64,000 nucleotides of DNA from Methylobacterium sp. J-048. Its GTDB lineage: Bacteria > Pseudomonadota > Alphaproteobacteria > Rhizobiales > Beijerinckiaceae. The notes below the pieces were generated by a model, which saw only the letters and a program-made list of their open reading frames with translations, did no database searches and had not been told where the DNA came from. This document shows, one piece after another, positions 54,254-62,668 of the stretch; the first letter of the stretch is position 1, and each line of letters starts with the position of its first letter. The DNA lies in assembly GCF_022829515.1 (NCBI RefSeq), contig NZ_JAKSYL010000077.1, positions 52,450 through 116,449 on the forward strand. The letters are read 5' to 3'. The translations under genes were made by a program, and so were the position numbers.

Positions 54254-55102
54254 ATGTCCGCCACCATTCCCACCCGACCACGTGCCCTTGCGCTCGGCGT
54301 GATCCTGCCGCTGGCCCTCGTCGGCGGCGCCTCGGCCCAGCAGCAGGGCGCGGCGTCCCCGAGTTCCTGGGTCGATCCGCCGGCGCGTCCGTCGGTGGCC
54401 GCGCCACCTGTTCCGGCCAAGGCGCCGACGACGGCCGCGGCGCAGGAACAGGCCAAGCCATCCGTTCCGAACAACGAGCCGGTCCGGCAGGCCGCCAAGC
54501 CCGAGCCCGTCGACGACGCCCTGCCCAAGGCTGCCTCGACCAAGGCTGCGGCCCCGAAACGAGCGGCCGCCCTAGAGCGCCCGCCCGCCCGCGAGACCGT
54601 TCGGCGGCACGCCTCGCATCCCCGCCGGCTCGCCGACACGCCGGCCGCCGTCACGCCCGCGCCGGCCTCGGCCTCTGCCGAGCGGGCCGCCGTCGCCCGG
54701 GCGCTCGCGGCAAACTATCTCGCCACAGTCTCCAGCTCGGGCGAGACCATGGTCGGAGCCGCGCCGCATTTCTACGGGACGCGGGTGCGCTTCTATGGGC
54801 ATCCGATCACCCTGGCCGGCCTGGTCGCCGAGAAGCGCAGCTTCGTCCAGCGCTGGCCCGAGCGTCGCTACGAGGCGCGGACGATCCGCACCGCCTGCGA
54901 TTCCGAGACCTGCACGATCCGCACGATCGTGGATTTCCGCACGGCGAATCCCGATCGCGGCGCCATCTCCACCGGGTCGGCCGAGCTGGTCCTGGAGGTG
55001 AGCTTTGCGGGCACGCGCCCGGTGATCGTCGGCGAGACCGGGCGGGTCCTGCGCCGGAGCGTCCAGGCCGGCACCCTGGCTCCCTCGCCCGGCAAGGCGT
55101 AA
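54254..55102 (+). CDS. Secreted hypothetical protein with Ala/Pro-rich linker
   Basis: A 282-residue protein with a signal peptide (1-28, ending GGASAQQ). Residues 30-145 are rich in Ala, Pro and Lys and look unstructured. The C-terminal domain (about 155-270) has SGETMVGAAPHFYGTRVRFYG, two cysteines (ACDSETCTIRTIVDF) and regular beta-like pattern. No family was recognised, though the C-terminal part looks like a small SH3-like or immunoglobulin-like fold. AGGAAGG lies 6 bases before ATG 54254. Confidence 0.75.
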   Translation: MSATIPTRPRALALGVILPLALVGGASAQQQGAASPSSWVDPPARPSVAAPPVPAKAPTTAAAQEQAKPSVPNNEPVRQAAKPEPVDDALPKAASTKAAAPKRAAALERPPARETVRRHASHPRRLADTPAAVTPAPASASAERAAVARALAANYLATVSSSGETMVGAAPHFYGTRVRFYGHPITLAGLVAEKRSFVQRWPERRYEARTIRTACDSETCTIRTIVDFRTANPDRGAISTGSAELVLEVSFAGTRPVIVGETGRVLRRSVQAGTLAPSPGKA

Positions 55103-55110
55103 GAGCACCC

Positions 55111-55173
55111 TCACACAACGCCCGGTCACCGGGCGCCTCCCTCTGCACAGGCGGCGCGGAGGGCGTTGTGTGA
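55111..55173. terminator. Strong inverted repeat, probable terminator
   Basis: TCACACAACGCCC and GGGCGTTGTGTGA, 13 bases each and perfect, separated by 37 bases that can fold into a second hairpin (GCCCGGTCACCGGGC). It follows the stop of the secreted-protein gene by 8 bases and precedes the nuclease-fold gene. Confidence 0.65.
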
Positions 55174-55225
55174 AAGGCTCTCAAGCGGCGTCCGTGCGGC
55201 GCACGGTGATGCCGGGATCGGGTTC

Positions 55226-56500
55226 ATGACGTCTTCAACGGTGGTGGCGGAACAGGAAGCGGCGCCGGCGCGTCCGGCGCTCGACGATCCGGAGCGCGCC
55301 GCCCTCCGCGAGGCGATCCGGACGGCGATTGCCCGGGCACGGCCGCGGCCGGTCTCCGTGCGCACCCTCGAGCTGATGGCCGAGGCGGCGATCGTGCCGG
55401 GGGCCTACGGCTACCGGGTGCTCGACCGCCACGGCGTGCCGCGCCTGCGCCCGGGCGCCTCCGAGCCGATGACGCTCGCGGATTTCGTGGCGGAGCTGCA
55501 GGCGCGGCACCCGGCCCTGTTCCTGCCGGCGGCGCCCGAGCCTGCACCTGCGCCGGCGGCCGAGGAGGCGAAGGATTCGCCGATCCTGACCGGCGCCTAC
55601 GAGATGAAGGCCGCCACCGCGCGCTTCGTCGAGACCCAGTCCGAGCGGGCCCGCTCTCTCGCCGAGCGCTCCTCGGTGCAGGGTCGGGCGCTGGCGCAGA
55701 ACGCGGCCGGCCGGTTCGCGACCCTGCGGACGGGCTTGCGGAGCCGGTTCGGCGGTGCCGCCGACGGGAGCACGGTGCCGGCGCGGGGTCCGGACCCGGT
55801 CGCGGCCTGGAACGACGGGCCCGGCCGGCTCGGGGAAACGGTGCGGGATGGTCTGCCCGGCTTGCGCGACCAACTCGGCTTCGGCAAAGGGATCGGGGAC
55901 GAGAGCGGTCGCCGGCATCGGCGCTGGCTCACCGGCGCCAGCGCGGCCGCCCTGGTGGCGGTGGTCGCGGCGGGGCTGGTCCTGGCCGGCCGCGAGCCCG
56001 ACTCCACCCGCCCGGCGACCACCCAGCCGACGCCGCCCCAGGCCGCGAATACGCCCCCGTCTCAGGCCGGGGCTCCTGCAAGCCCGCCGGTTGCGTCCCA
56101 AGCCGCCCCCTCCGCCGCCGACACGGTCACGCCGCCGCCCGAGACCGGCGGCGATCCCGAGCCCGACACGCCGCCGCCCGCGGCGAACGCCATCACCGGC
56201 ACGGCCCAGGTGATCGACACCGCGACCCTCAAGGTCGGCGGCAAGGTCGTGCGCCTGTTCGGGGTCGAGTGGGTGCGCGGGGGCCAGGCGGATGAGCTGA
56301 CCCGCTACATCGGCGGCCGCACCGTGACCTGCCAGCCGGCTCCGGGCAGCGACAGCATGAACTGCCTGGTGAACGGGCGCGACATCTCCGAAGTCGTGCT
56401 GTTCAACGGCGGCGGCCGGGCCTCCCCGGAGGCGAGCCCGGAGCTCGTCGCGGCCGAGGACCACGCGCGCAGCGAGCGGCTCGGCGTCTGGAAGCGCTGA
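55226..56500 (+). CDS. Membrane protein with C-terminal SNase-like (thermonuclease-fold) domain
   Basis: A 424-residue protein. Residues 1-100 hold a helical domain and 105-235 a charged region with KAATARFVETQSERARS. A transmembrane helix lies near 245-265 (AAALVAVVAAGLVLAG), and a Pro/Thr-rich linker follows to about 330. The C-terminal domain (about 335-424) has GTAQVIDTATLKVGGKVVRLFGVEW and ends SERLGVWKR, the pattern of staphylococcal-nuclease folds. The usual catalytic Asp-Gly-Asp is changed to DTATLK, so nuclease activity is doubtful. Confidence 0.75.
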   Translation: MTSSTVVAEQEAAPARPALDDPERAALREAIRTAIARARPRPVSVRTLELMAEAAIVPGAYGYRVLDRHGVPRLRPGASEPMTLADFVAELQARHPALFLPAAPEPAPAPAAEEAKDSPILTGAYEMKAATARFVETQSERARSLAERSSVQGRALAQNAAGRFATLRTGLRSRFGGAADGSTVPARGPDPVAAWNDGPGRLGETVRDGLPGLRDQLGFGKGIGDESGRRHRRWLTGASAAALVAVVAAGLVLAGREPDSTRPATTQPTPPQAANTPPSQAGAPASPPVASQAAPSAADTVTPPPETGGDPEPDTPPPAANAITGTAQVIDTATLKVGGKVVRLFGVEWVRGGQADELTRYIGGRTVTCQPAPGSDSMNCLVNGRDISEVVLFNGGGRASPEASPELVAAEDHARSERLGVWKR

Positions 56501-56512
56501 GCGGGAATCGGC

Positions 56513-57553
56513 ATGCCGGGTGACATCTTCGGCCACACCGCGGACGGGCAGACGGTCACCCGGCACGTGCTGGCCCGGGGAAACCTGCGCGTCCACATCA
56601 TCGATTTCGGCGCGGTGATCACGGCGATCGAGGTGCCCGATCGGGCCGGCCATAGCGCCAACGTCGTGCTCGGGCTCGACACGCTGGCGGGCTACGAGAC
56701 CGTGAGCCCGAGCTTCGGCGCCGTGGTCGGGCGCTACGCCAACCGCATCGCGGGCGGGCGCTTCAGCCTCGACGGCCAGACCTACCGGCTGCCGGTGAAC
56801 GAGGCGCCCAACACCCTGCATGGCGGCGACCGGAATTTCGGGAAGCATCTCTGGCACGTGGAGGCAGCCGACGGCACGAGCCTCGTCCTGGCCCGCCGCT
56901 CTCCCGACGGCGAGGAGGGGTTTCCCGGCACCCTCGACGTCCGCGTGCGCTACAGCCTGCCCGAGGACGGGCTGCTGCGTCTCGATTACGAGGCGGTGAC
57001 CGACCGGCCGACGGTTCTGAACCTCACCAACCACAGCTACTTCAACCTGGCCGGGGAGGGGACCGGCAGCGTGCTCGACCACGCGGTGCGGATCGAGGCC
57101 GACGCCTTCACCCCCACCGACGCGACCCAAATACCCACCGGCGAGATCCGGCCGGTCGTCGGCACCCCGTTCGATTTCCGCACTCCGCACGCGCTGAGCG
57201 ATCGCATCCGGGTCGGCGATCCGCAGCTCGCCTTCGCCAAGGGCTACGACCACACCTTCGTGCTGCGCGGCCCCGCCGGGACCCTGCGCCCGGCCGCCAC
57301 TTGCATCGATCCCGTCAGCGGAAGGCGGCTCGACGTGGCGACCACGCAGCCGGCTTTGCAGCTCTACACCGGCAACAACCTGGACGGCACGCTGATCGGC
57401 CCCTCCGGCCGGATCTACCGATCCGGCGACGGCGTCTGCTTCGAGACCCAAGGGTTTCCGGACGCCCCGCACCAGCCGGGCTTGCCCTCCGCGGTCCTGC
57501 GGCCGGGCGAGGTGTTCCAGGCGGTCACGACGTTCCGGTTCTCGGTGGCGTGA
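56513..57553 (+). CDS. galM: Aldose 1-epimerase
   Basis: Mutarotase of 346 residues converting alpha and beta aldoses. Catalytic histidines are seen in NTLHGGDRNF near residue 102 and LTNHSYFNLAG near 172, and the catalytic Glu in CFETQGFPDAPHQPG near 310. The length is usual. It starts 12 bases after the nuclease-fold gene on the same strand. No other sugar genes are near, so it probably serves general sugar uptake. Confidence 0.95.
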   Translation: MPGDIFGHTADGQTVTRHVLARGNLRVHIIDFGAVITAIEVPDRAGHSANVVLGLDTLAGYETVSPSFGAVVGRYANRIAGGRFSLDGQTYRLPVNEAPNTLHGGDRNFGKHLWHVEAADGTSLVLARRSPDGEEGFPGTLDVRVRYSLPEDGLLRLDYEAVTDRPTVLNLTNHSYFNLAGEGTGSVLDHAVRIEADAFTPTDATQIPTGEIRPVVGTPFDFRTPHALSDRIRVGDPQLAFAKGYDHTFVLRGPAGTLRPAATCIDPVSGRRLDVATTQPALQLYTGNNLDGTLIGPSGRIYRSGDGVCFETQGFPDAPHQPGLPSAVLRPGEVFQAVTTFRFSVA

Positions 57554-57563
57554 GGTGCGCGGA

Positions 57564-58991
57564 TCACGAGGGATTGGCCCCCTCAGACGGTTGGCGCCCT
57601 GCGGACAGCCACCAGGTCAGCGCCGCGGCCAGGGACACGGCCACGATGACCCAGAGCGCGACCGGTAGGGCACGGTCGAACTGGTCGGTCGCCGCCAGGA
57701 CCGCGCCGAAGATGGCGACCCCCAGAGCCGCGCCCGTCTGACGGGCCGCATGGAGGGCCGCGGACGCGATGCCGGTATGGTGCGGCGCGACGGCGCCCAG
57801 GGCCGGCGCCGTCGCAGCCGGCGAGATGAAGCCGGAGGCGAGCCCGATCGCCAGCAGCGGAGGAACCGTCAGCCAGGACGACGGGCCCCCAGTCCCCAGG
57901 AGGCCGAGGGCACCGATCGCGTACAGCCCGAAGGCGACGGAGAGGGGCCGCCGGGTTCCATAGATCCGCGCGACACGGTCGGAGACGAAGCTCCCGCAGG
58001 CGACCATGACGGTGACGGGCAGGAGCGCCAAGCCGGTCTGAATTGCTGAAAGGCCCTGATGCCGTTGATGATACAGGCTGATGAGGAACAGGAATCCGTA
58101 GAAGACGAAGGCCGATGCGAGCGACACCGAGACCGATCCGGCGAAGACCCGGTCTCTGAACAGGGACGGCGGCAACATGGGATGCGCGACGCGCGCCTCG
58201 ATCCGGAGAAACAGCGCCCCGGCGGCGAGCGCGAGGGCGAGGCCCGCCAGCATCGGCGTCGAGAACCATCCGAGGCCCTCCCCCTCGATGAGAACGCCGA
58301 TGAGCGTGCCGATGGTGACGAACGCCGTCATCTGCCCGGCGAGGTCGAACGGTCGGGCCTGCCGCGGTCCGGGCTCGGACGCCAGGCGCCCCGTCATGGC
58401 GAGGCCCAGTAGCCCGATCGGCACGTTGACGAAGAAGATGCTTCGCCAGCTGAAGACATGGATCAGGATCCCGCCGATCAGGGGACCGGTCGCCATGGCG
58501 ACGCCGCCGCAGCCTATCCACACTCCGATGGCCCGCGCCCTTTGCTCGGGATTGGGGAAAGCTTGATTGATCAGCTTCAGCGAACACGGGACCAGCAGGG
58601 CGGCTCCGACACCTTGGACGGCGCGGGCCGCCATCAGACTCACGAGGCCGTCCGCCGCCCCGCACAGGGCCGAGGCGAGGGTGAACATCGCCAGGCCGGC
58701 AAAGTAGCCATTGCGCGCGCCCCAGCGATCCCCAAGCGCGCCCCCGGTCAGGAGCAGGCTGGCGAAGACGAGGGTATAAGCGTTCACCACCCATTGCAGG
58801 CCGGCCACGTCCGTCGCCATCGACGCGGCGATGCCGCCCAGGGCGACGTTGACGATCGAGGTATCGAGCAGGACGACGACATAGCTCACGCTGGTCGCCG
58901 CCATGACGAGCGTCGCATCGGGAGAGGCGCCATTTCGCCGATCTGCCCGGCGCGGCTTGGCTGCGAGTCCTCCAGGGGCCGCCACGGTCAC
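57564..58991 (-). CDS. MFS multidrug efflux transporter, DHA2 family
   Basis: Inner-membrane antiporter of 475 residues with about 14 helices. It has VVLLDTSIVNVALGGIAASM near residue 43, motif A GGALGDRWGARN near 79 and motif C-like GPLIGGILIHVFSWRSIFF near 163, which is the EmrB/QacA pattern. It starts at GTG 58991 inside the stop of the SnoaL-like gene (GTGA), so both are translated together. Control by the divergent ArsR-type regulator is likely. Confidence 0.93.
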   Translation of the reverse strand: MTVAAPGGLAAKPRRADRRNGASPDATLVMAATSVSYVVVLLDTSIVNVALGGIAASMATDVAGLQWVVNAYTLVFASLLLTGGALGDRWGARNGYFAGLAMFTLASALCGAADGLVSLMAARAVQGVGAALLVPCSLKLINQAFPNPEQRARAIGVWIGCGGVAMATGPLIGGILIHVFSWRSIFFVNVPIGLLGLAMTGRLASEPGPRQARPFDLAGQMTAFVTIGTLIGVLIEGEGLGWFSTPMLAGLALALAAGALFLRIEARVAHPMLPPSLFRDRVFAGSVSVSLASAFVFYGFLFLISLYHQRHQGLSAIQTGLALLPVTVMVACGSFVSDRVARIYGTRRPLSVAFGLYAIGALGLLGTGGPSSWLTVPPLLAIGLASGFISPAATAPALGAVAPHHTGIASAALHAARQTGAALGVAIFGAVLAATDQFDRALPVALWVIVAVSLAAALTWWLSAGRQPSEGANPS

Positions 58992-59419
58992 GACCGTGAC
59001 GCGTCGAGGATCGGAGCGAGCGCCCGGAAGCCGACCCAGCCCCAGTAGACCCGGTGGTGGGCGATGAGCCCGGCCGCGAGGTCCATCACCTCGACCAGAT
59101 CGACCTGGTCGCCCTCAGGGGTGGCGCGCGGATATTCCCAGGTGAGCTGGCGGCCGTCGGAGAAGAAAGTGCCGGTCCGGTACCAGCGGCCGAGCGCGCT
59201 GCCGGGCTTGCGCAGCGAAGCGTCGAAAAAGCGCCGGATCGCGGGTTTGCCGGTCAGGATTCCGGATGCGTCGATCCCCGATCCGGCCAGGACCAGCGGG
59301 CTCTCCAGGATGGCGTCCTCGGCATAGAGCGCCGTCAGGCCATCGATGTCGCGGGCCAGCACCGTCTCGTGCCAGCGCTCGTAGATGCGGCGGATGTCGG
59401 CCTCGGGGGTATCGGTCAT
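58988..59419 (-). CDS. SnoaL-like (NTF2-fold) protein
   Basis: A 143-residue alpha+beta barrel protein of the SnoaL/NTF2-like group. It has the start ADIRRIYERWHETVLARDIDGL, then ALYAEDAILESP and a late HHRVYWGWVGF. The family includes small hydrolases, isomerases and binding proteins for ring compounds. It overlaps the MFS gene by four bases. Its promoter region carries the perfect inverted repeat at 59474. A role in handling the exported compound is inferred from the operon. Confidence 0.85.
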   Translation of the reverse strand: MTDTPEADIRRIYERWHETVLARDIDGLTALYAEDAILESPLVLAGSGIDASGILTGKPAIRRFFDASLRKPGSALGRWYRTGTFFSDGRQLTWEYPRATPEGDQVDLVEVMDLAAGLIAHHRVYWGWVGFRALAPILDASRS

Positions 59420-59473
59420 GGCAGCCTCGGATCGGGGTCGCGATGACCGGAACCTTAGCGGTGGCGTGAGGCC

Positions 59474-59501
59474 GGATGCTTCGATGCGTGTCGAAGCATC
59501 C
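59474..59501. promoter_or_regulatory. Perfect inverted repeat, probable operator
   Basis: GGATGCTTCGA and TCGAAGCATCC, 11 bases each with no mismatch, separated by six bases. It lies 55 bases upstream of the SnoaL start and 46 bases upstream of the regulator start, between divergent genes. This is the arrangement expected for a dimeric winged-helix repressor that controls itself and the efflux operon. Confidence 0.8.
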
Positions 59502-59547
59502 GCGCCGCTTCGGTGGCATGGTGGGCCGGCTGCTCTGGAGATCGACC

Positions 59548-60240
59548 ATGAATCCGCAACCGAGTCTCGCCACGGCGGCATTCCTGATCGCCGACCCGGC
59601 GCGGTCCGTGATGCTGATGCATCTGCTCGACGGAAAGGCGCGGCCCGCCGGCGAGCTGGCTTTCGCCGCCGGGGTGACCGCGCAGACGGCGAGTTCGCAT
59701 CTCGGCAAGCTTCTGGCGGGCGGCTTGCTGGCGGTCGAGACCGAGGGGCGCCACCGCTATTATCGCCTGGCCGGCCCGCAGGTCGCCTTGGCGCTGGAGA
59801 CCCTCGCGGCGATCGGACCGGCAGCGCCCGTCCGGTCGAAACCCCTGAGCCGGGAGGCGCGGGAGCTGCGGTTTGCGCGCTGCTGCTACGATCACCTGGC
59901 CGGCCGCCTGGGCGTCGCCGTCACCGGTGCCCTGCAGGCGCGCGGCTATCTGCTGTCGGTGGAGGGCAAGCGCTTCGCGGTGCCGCCGGCCGGCGTGGCG
60001 TGGTTCGCCGGCCTCGGCCTGGAGGTCGCCCGGCTGAAGCCGGGCCGGCATGGCCTGGCCCGGCAATGCCTCGATTGGACCGAGCGGGAGCACCATCTCG
60101 CCGGCCCGCTGGGCGTCCAGCTGATGAGCCTGTTCTGCGCGAAAGGCTGGCTGCGCCGCTCCGGGACGACGCGCGCCGTGCAGGTCACGCCGACCGGCTG
60201 GACCAGTCTGAAACAGGAGCTCGGCCTCGATCCGGTCTGA
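59548..60240 (+). CDS. ArsR-type winged-helix regulator with long C-terminal domain
   Basis: A 230-residue regulator. The N-terminal winged helix (about 8-85) has SVMLMHLLDG, the recognition region TAQTASSHLGKLLAGGLL and the wing EGRHRYYRL. A further 140 residues follow (ELRFARCCYDHLAGRLG, QCLDWTEREHHLAGPLG), the plan of the extended ArsR/YcjW-like group, with His, Cys and Glu that might bind a ligand. CTGGAG precedes ATG 59548. It is divergent from the SnoaL-MFS pair and probably represses it. Confidence 0.88.
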   Translation: MNPQPSLATAAFLIADPARSVMLMHLLDGKARPAGELAFAAGVTAQTASSHLGKLLAGGLLAVETEGRHRYYRLAGPQVALALETLAAIGPAAPVRSKPLSREARELRFARCCYDHLAGRLGVAVTGALQARGYLLSVEGKRFAVPPAGVAWFAGLGLEVARLKPGRHGLARQCLDWTEREHHLAGPLGVQLMSLFCAKGWLRRSGTTRAVQVTPTGWTSLKQELGLDPV

Positions 60241-60252
60241 GGCGCACCCGGC

Positions 60253-61023
60253 TTACGCCGCGAGAACCAACTCCTCGTCCGCCTCCCGTCGCACCGGAAC
60301 AGCGACCGCCGGGGCGGAGGGTTTCGGGCGCCAGGTCTCGCCGAGCGCCAGGAGCGCGGCCTTGACCGCGTCGAGCTGCGAGGGCTCGCCCTCGGCCATG
60401 CCCTCGGCCATGCCCTCGGCGGCGGCCACCTCCTTCAAGTACTCGTCCCAGGCCCAGCGCCGGAGGATCTCGCGCTTGCCCTCGCGGAGCAGCCGCGGGT
60501 GGTCCAGCACGGCGGCCGGCGTTGCGAACACCGCGGCCGGGTTGATCAGCGCCCGTTCCAGATCCGGCCCGTCCGGAAAGCCCGGCGGCGCGGCCGGCGC
60601 CTGTTTCCGGCCGAGCACCACGCGGAGCGACGGCCGCTCGGGCTGGCGCGGCTCATTCGCTCGCGCTGCCGCGTCCGGGCGTCCGCGGGTTGCCCGGGCG
60701 GGCTCCGGTTCGGCGCTGTAATCGAGGCCCTGGCGCTCGGCATACGCGATGGCCTGCGCCCGGGTCGGGAAGGTGAGCCGGACATCCGTGGCGAGCGGAT
60801 CGCCGCCGCCGGTCCAGCCCATCAGGGGCTCGATCTCGGGCGGTGTCTCGCGCGCGAAGGTGAGGACCCACGTGCCCTCCCGGGCGCGGCCGGCGGTGTC
60901 CACGGGCCGCGTCTCGCGCCGGATCAGAGCCTTCCGGCCGGCAAGCCAAGGGGCGGCGGCGACGAAGGCGGGGGGATTGTTGTGTCCGAGTCCGATGGTG
61001 CGTTCCTGGATGGTCGTCTGCAT
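60253..61023 (-). CDS. Protein with NDUFS4-like domain fused to an uncharacterised C-terminal domain
   Basis: A 256-residue protein. Residues 30-115 match the NADH dehydrogenase Fe-S subunit 4 pattern (WVLTFARE, EPLMGWTGGGDP, AQAIAYAERQGLDY). A Pro/Arg-rich linker follows. Residues 165-215 (INPAAVFATPAAVLDHPRLL, REILRRWAWDEYLKE) resemble the middle of the protein at 61464, so the two share a domain. AGGAGG lies 5 bases before ATG 61023. It closes a minus-strand cluster with two small heat-shock proteins. Function is unknown. Confidence 0.75.
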   Translation of the reverse strand: MQTTIQERTIGLGHNNPPAFVAAAPWLAGRKALIRRETRPVDTAGRAREGTWVLTFARETPPEIEPLMGWTGGGDPLATDVRLTFPTRAQAIAYAERQGLDYSAEPEPARATRGRPDAAARANEPRQPERPSLRVVLGRKQAPAAPPGFPDGPDLERALINPAAVFATPAAVLDHPRLLREGKREILRRWAWDEYLKEVAAAEGMAEGMAEGEPSQLDAVKAALLALGETWRPKPSAPAVAVPVRREADEELVLAA

Positions 61024-61093
61024 GGGTGCCTCCTTGGAGCCTGGCCCGACGGCGTGGCCGTCGAGCCGGCTCGACACGGGTGATGCGACGCGC

Positions 61094-61447
61094 TCAGGTG
61101 CTCAGCAGCCCGAGGCGCGCGGCGGATTGGACGCCGAAGCTCGCCGCGAAGGCGAGGAGGGCGGCGTCCCAGGCGGTGAGGTGCGTGGCGTTGGCCGGCG
61201 GCCCGGCCCGCGTGATCGCGGCGCCGAGCCAGACGAAGCCCGACAGGCTGAGCAGCCCCGCCAGCACCCAGGGCCTGGCCGGCGCCGGGCTGAGGGCGGC
61301 CAGGGCGCAGCAGAGGGCGGCCGATGCGATCCAGCCGGTGAGGGTGGACCAGCTCGCCCGCTCCACCGCCTCGGCCGGCGGCCCGGTCCGGCTGCGCCGG
61401 AGCCGGCTCAACCACCGATAGCGGTCCTTCAGGTCGAAGGTCGTCAT
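61094..61447 (-). CDS. Small integral membrane protein
   Basis: A 117-residue protein with a basic N-terminus (DLKDRYRWLSRLRRSRTG) and three likely transmembrane segments near 34-52, 58-78 and 92-110. No family was recognised. It lies 16 bases after the 61464 gene and 70 bases before the NDUFS4-like gene, in the same direction as the heat-shock genes. A stress-related membrane role is possible from context only. Confidence 0.65.
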   Translation of the reverse strand: MTTFDLKDRYRWLSRLRRSRTGPPAEAVERASWSTLTGWIASAALCCALAALSPAPARPWVLAGLLSLSGFVWLGAAITRAGPPANATHLTAWDAALLAFAASFGVQSAARLGLLST

Positions 61448-61463
61448 CGTTTCCCTCCCGGCT

Positions 61464-61880
61464 TCAGTTCAGGACGGGATCCAGCGCCGCCGAGCTGCGC
61501 CGCCCGCGGTGGCCGAGCACCACCGGGATCCGCGGCTTGCGCGTCGCGGGCGCGCTGGGGGCGGGGGCGCCGTCCAGGGCCTGGAGCGCGGCCAGGACTT
61601 CGTCGATCGGCACCGGTTCGGACCGGCAGCCGGGCAGGCAGCGCAGCGTCGGGCAGGATTCCACGGCGCGGGCGTCGGAGGCCCAGGAGGCCAGGATCGC
61701 CCGCTTCTCGGCCCGCGACAGGCCGGGATAGGACAAAACCTCCCGGGGATGCCGAAAGACGTCGCCGGGCGCCACGAAGGCCTCGAACGGGTCGACCGCC
61801 GTCGCCCTCAGATTGGCCGCGGCCATCGGGCCGAGGCGCTCGATAGATGTGTCGATCGGTGTGGTTTCGATGGGCTGCAT
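61464..61880 (-). CDS. Hypothetical protein sharing a domain with the NDUFS4-like fusion
   Basis: A 138-residue soluble protein. Residues 30-72 (DPFEAFVAPGDVFRHPREVL, AEKRAILASWASDARAVE) follow the same pattern as the C-terminal part of the 60253 protein: VF..P..VL..P.L....KR.IL..WA.D. Two cysteines (CPTLRCLPGC) follow. The C-terminus is basic. AGGAGG lies 5 bases before ATG 61880. Such short proteins are widespread in Rhizobiales without known function. Confidence 0.7.
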   Translation of the reverse strand: MQPIETTPIDTSIERLGPMAAANLRATAVDPFEAFVAPGDVFRHPREVLSYPGLSRAEKRAILASWASDARAVESCPTLRCLPGCRSEPVPIDEVLAALQALDGAPAPSAPATRKPRIPVVLGHRGRRSSAALDPVLN

Positions 61881-61991
61881 GCGACCCTCCTGTGCGTCAG
61901 CAAAGGTTGGGGCGGCCGGCAGGTCCGCGCTCGGTGGTCCGTGCCGGCCGCCGCGTCATGCGTCGTGATCCCGCCGGATCGGCGGGCGGCC

Positions 61992-62516
61992 TCAATGGGC
62001 CGTCTTCTGGGTGCCGGCGCCGCCGTTGATGGCGATGCGGCGCCCGCGCTCCGGCACCTTCTCCGAGCGCGGCAGCGTCACGGTGAGCACGCCGTTCCGG
62101 AACGACGCCTCGACCTTGTCCTCCTCCACCGGGAACGGCAGGGCGATCACCCGCTCGAAGCGGCCGTAGCTGCGCTCCGAATAGCCGCGCGTCGTGTCGG
62201 TGGTCTCGGCGCGCTTCTCGCCCCGCAGGGTCAGCACGCCGTCCTCGACCAGAAGCTCGACATCCTTCTCGTCGAGGCCGGGCAGTTCGGCCGAGAGCCG
62301 CAGCCCGCCATCCGCCTCAACCAGCTCGACCTTGGGCCAGCCGAGGCCCCGGCCGGCCAGGCTCGGCACCGCGCCGAACCCGGTGAACACGTCGTCGAAC
62401 AGGCGGTTCACCTCGCGGTGGAGCGTCAGGAAGGGACTGGCCGACTCGTTCGACAGGGCGGTCGGCGCCGGGGCGCCGGTGCTGCGGGTCCACGGAATCA
62501 GGTCTCTCACGCTCAT
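61992..62516 (-). CDS. Small heat-shock protein, Hsp20/alpha-crystallin family
   Basis: ATP-independent chaperone of 174 residues that holds unfolding proteins. The alpha-crystallin domain (about 60-160) includes VELVEADGGLRLSAELPGL, EKDVELLVEDGVLTLRGEK, RSYGRFERVIALP and the late GVLTVTLPR. A C-terminal I-x-I motif (IAI) is present. It follows the other Hsp20 gene by 152 bases. The GAAGG site precedes the ATG, and no thermometer fold was seen directly upstream of this copy. Confidence 0.93.
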   Translation of the reverse strand: MSVRDLIPWTRSTGAPAPTALSNESASPFLTLHREVNRLFDDVFTGFGAVPSLAGRGLGWPKVELVEADGGLRLSAELPGLDEKDVELLVEDGVLTLRGEKRAETTDTTRGYSERSYGRFERVIALPFPVEEDKVEASFRNGVLTVTLPRSEKVPERGRRIAINGGAGTQKTAH

Positions 62517-62668
62517 GGCTGTTTCCTTCAGTTTGCTGTCATGGGCTTCTCATTCGGATAGCCGTCGGTGGCCCGCGGGCCTGCGGGCCCGCGCGGTATG
62601 TCGTTTCGTCCGACGGGGAAGCCCGGGCGGTCCGCGGATCGGGCGGCCCGGGCTCGAACCGGCCGCGC

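Noticed and set aside
59474..59501. Terminator for the ArsR-type region
   Set aside because: It lies between divergent starts and has no T-run, so an operator is the better reading.
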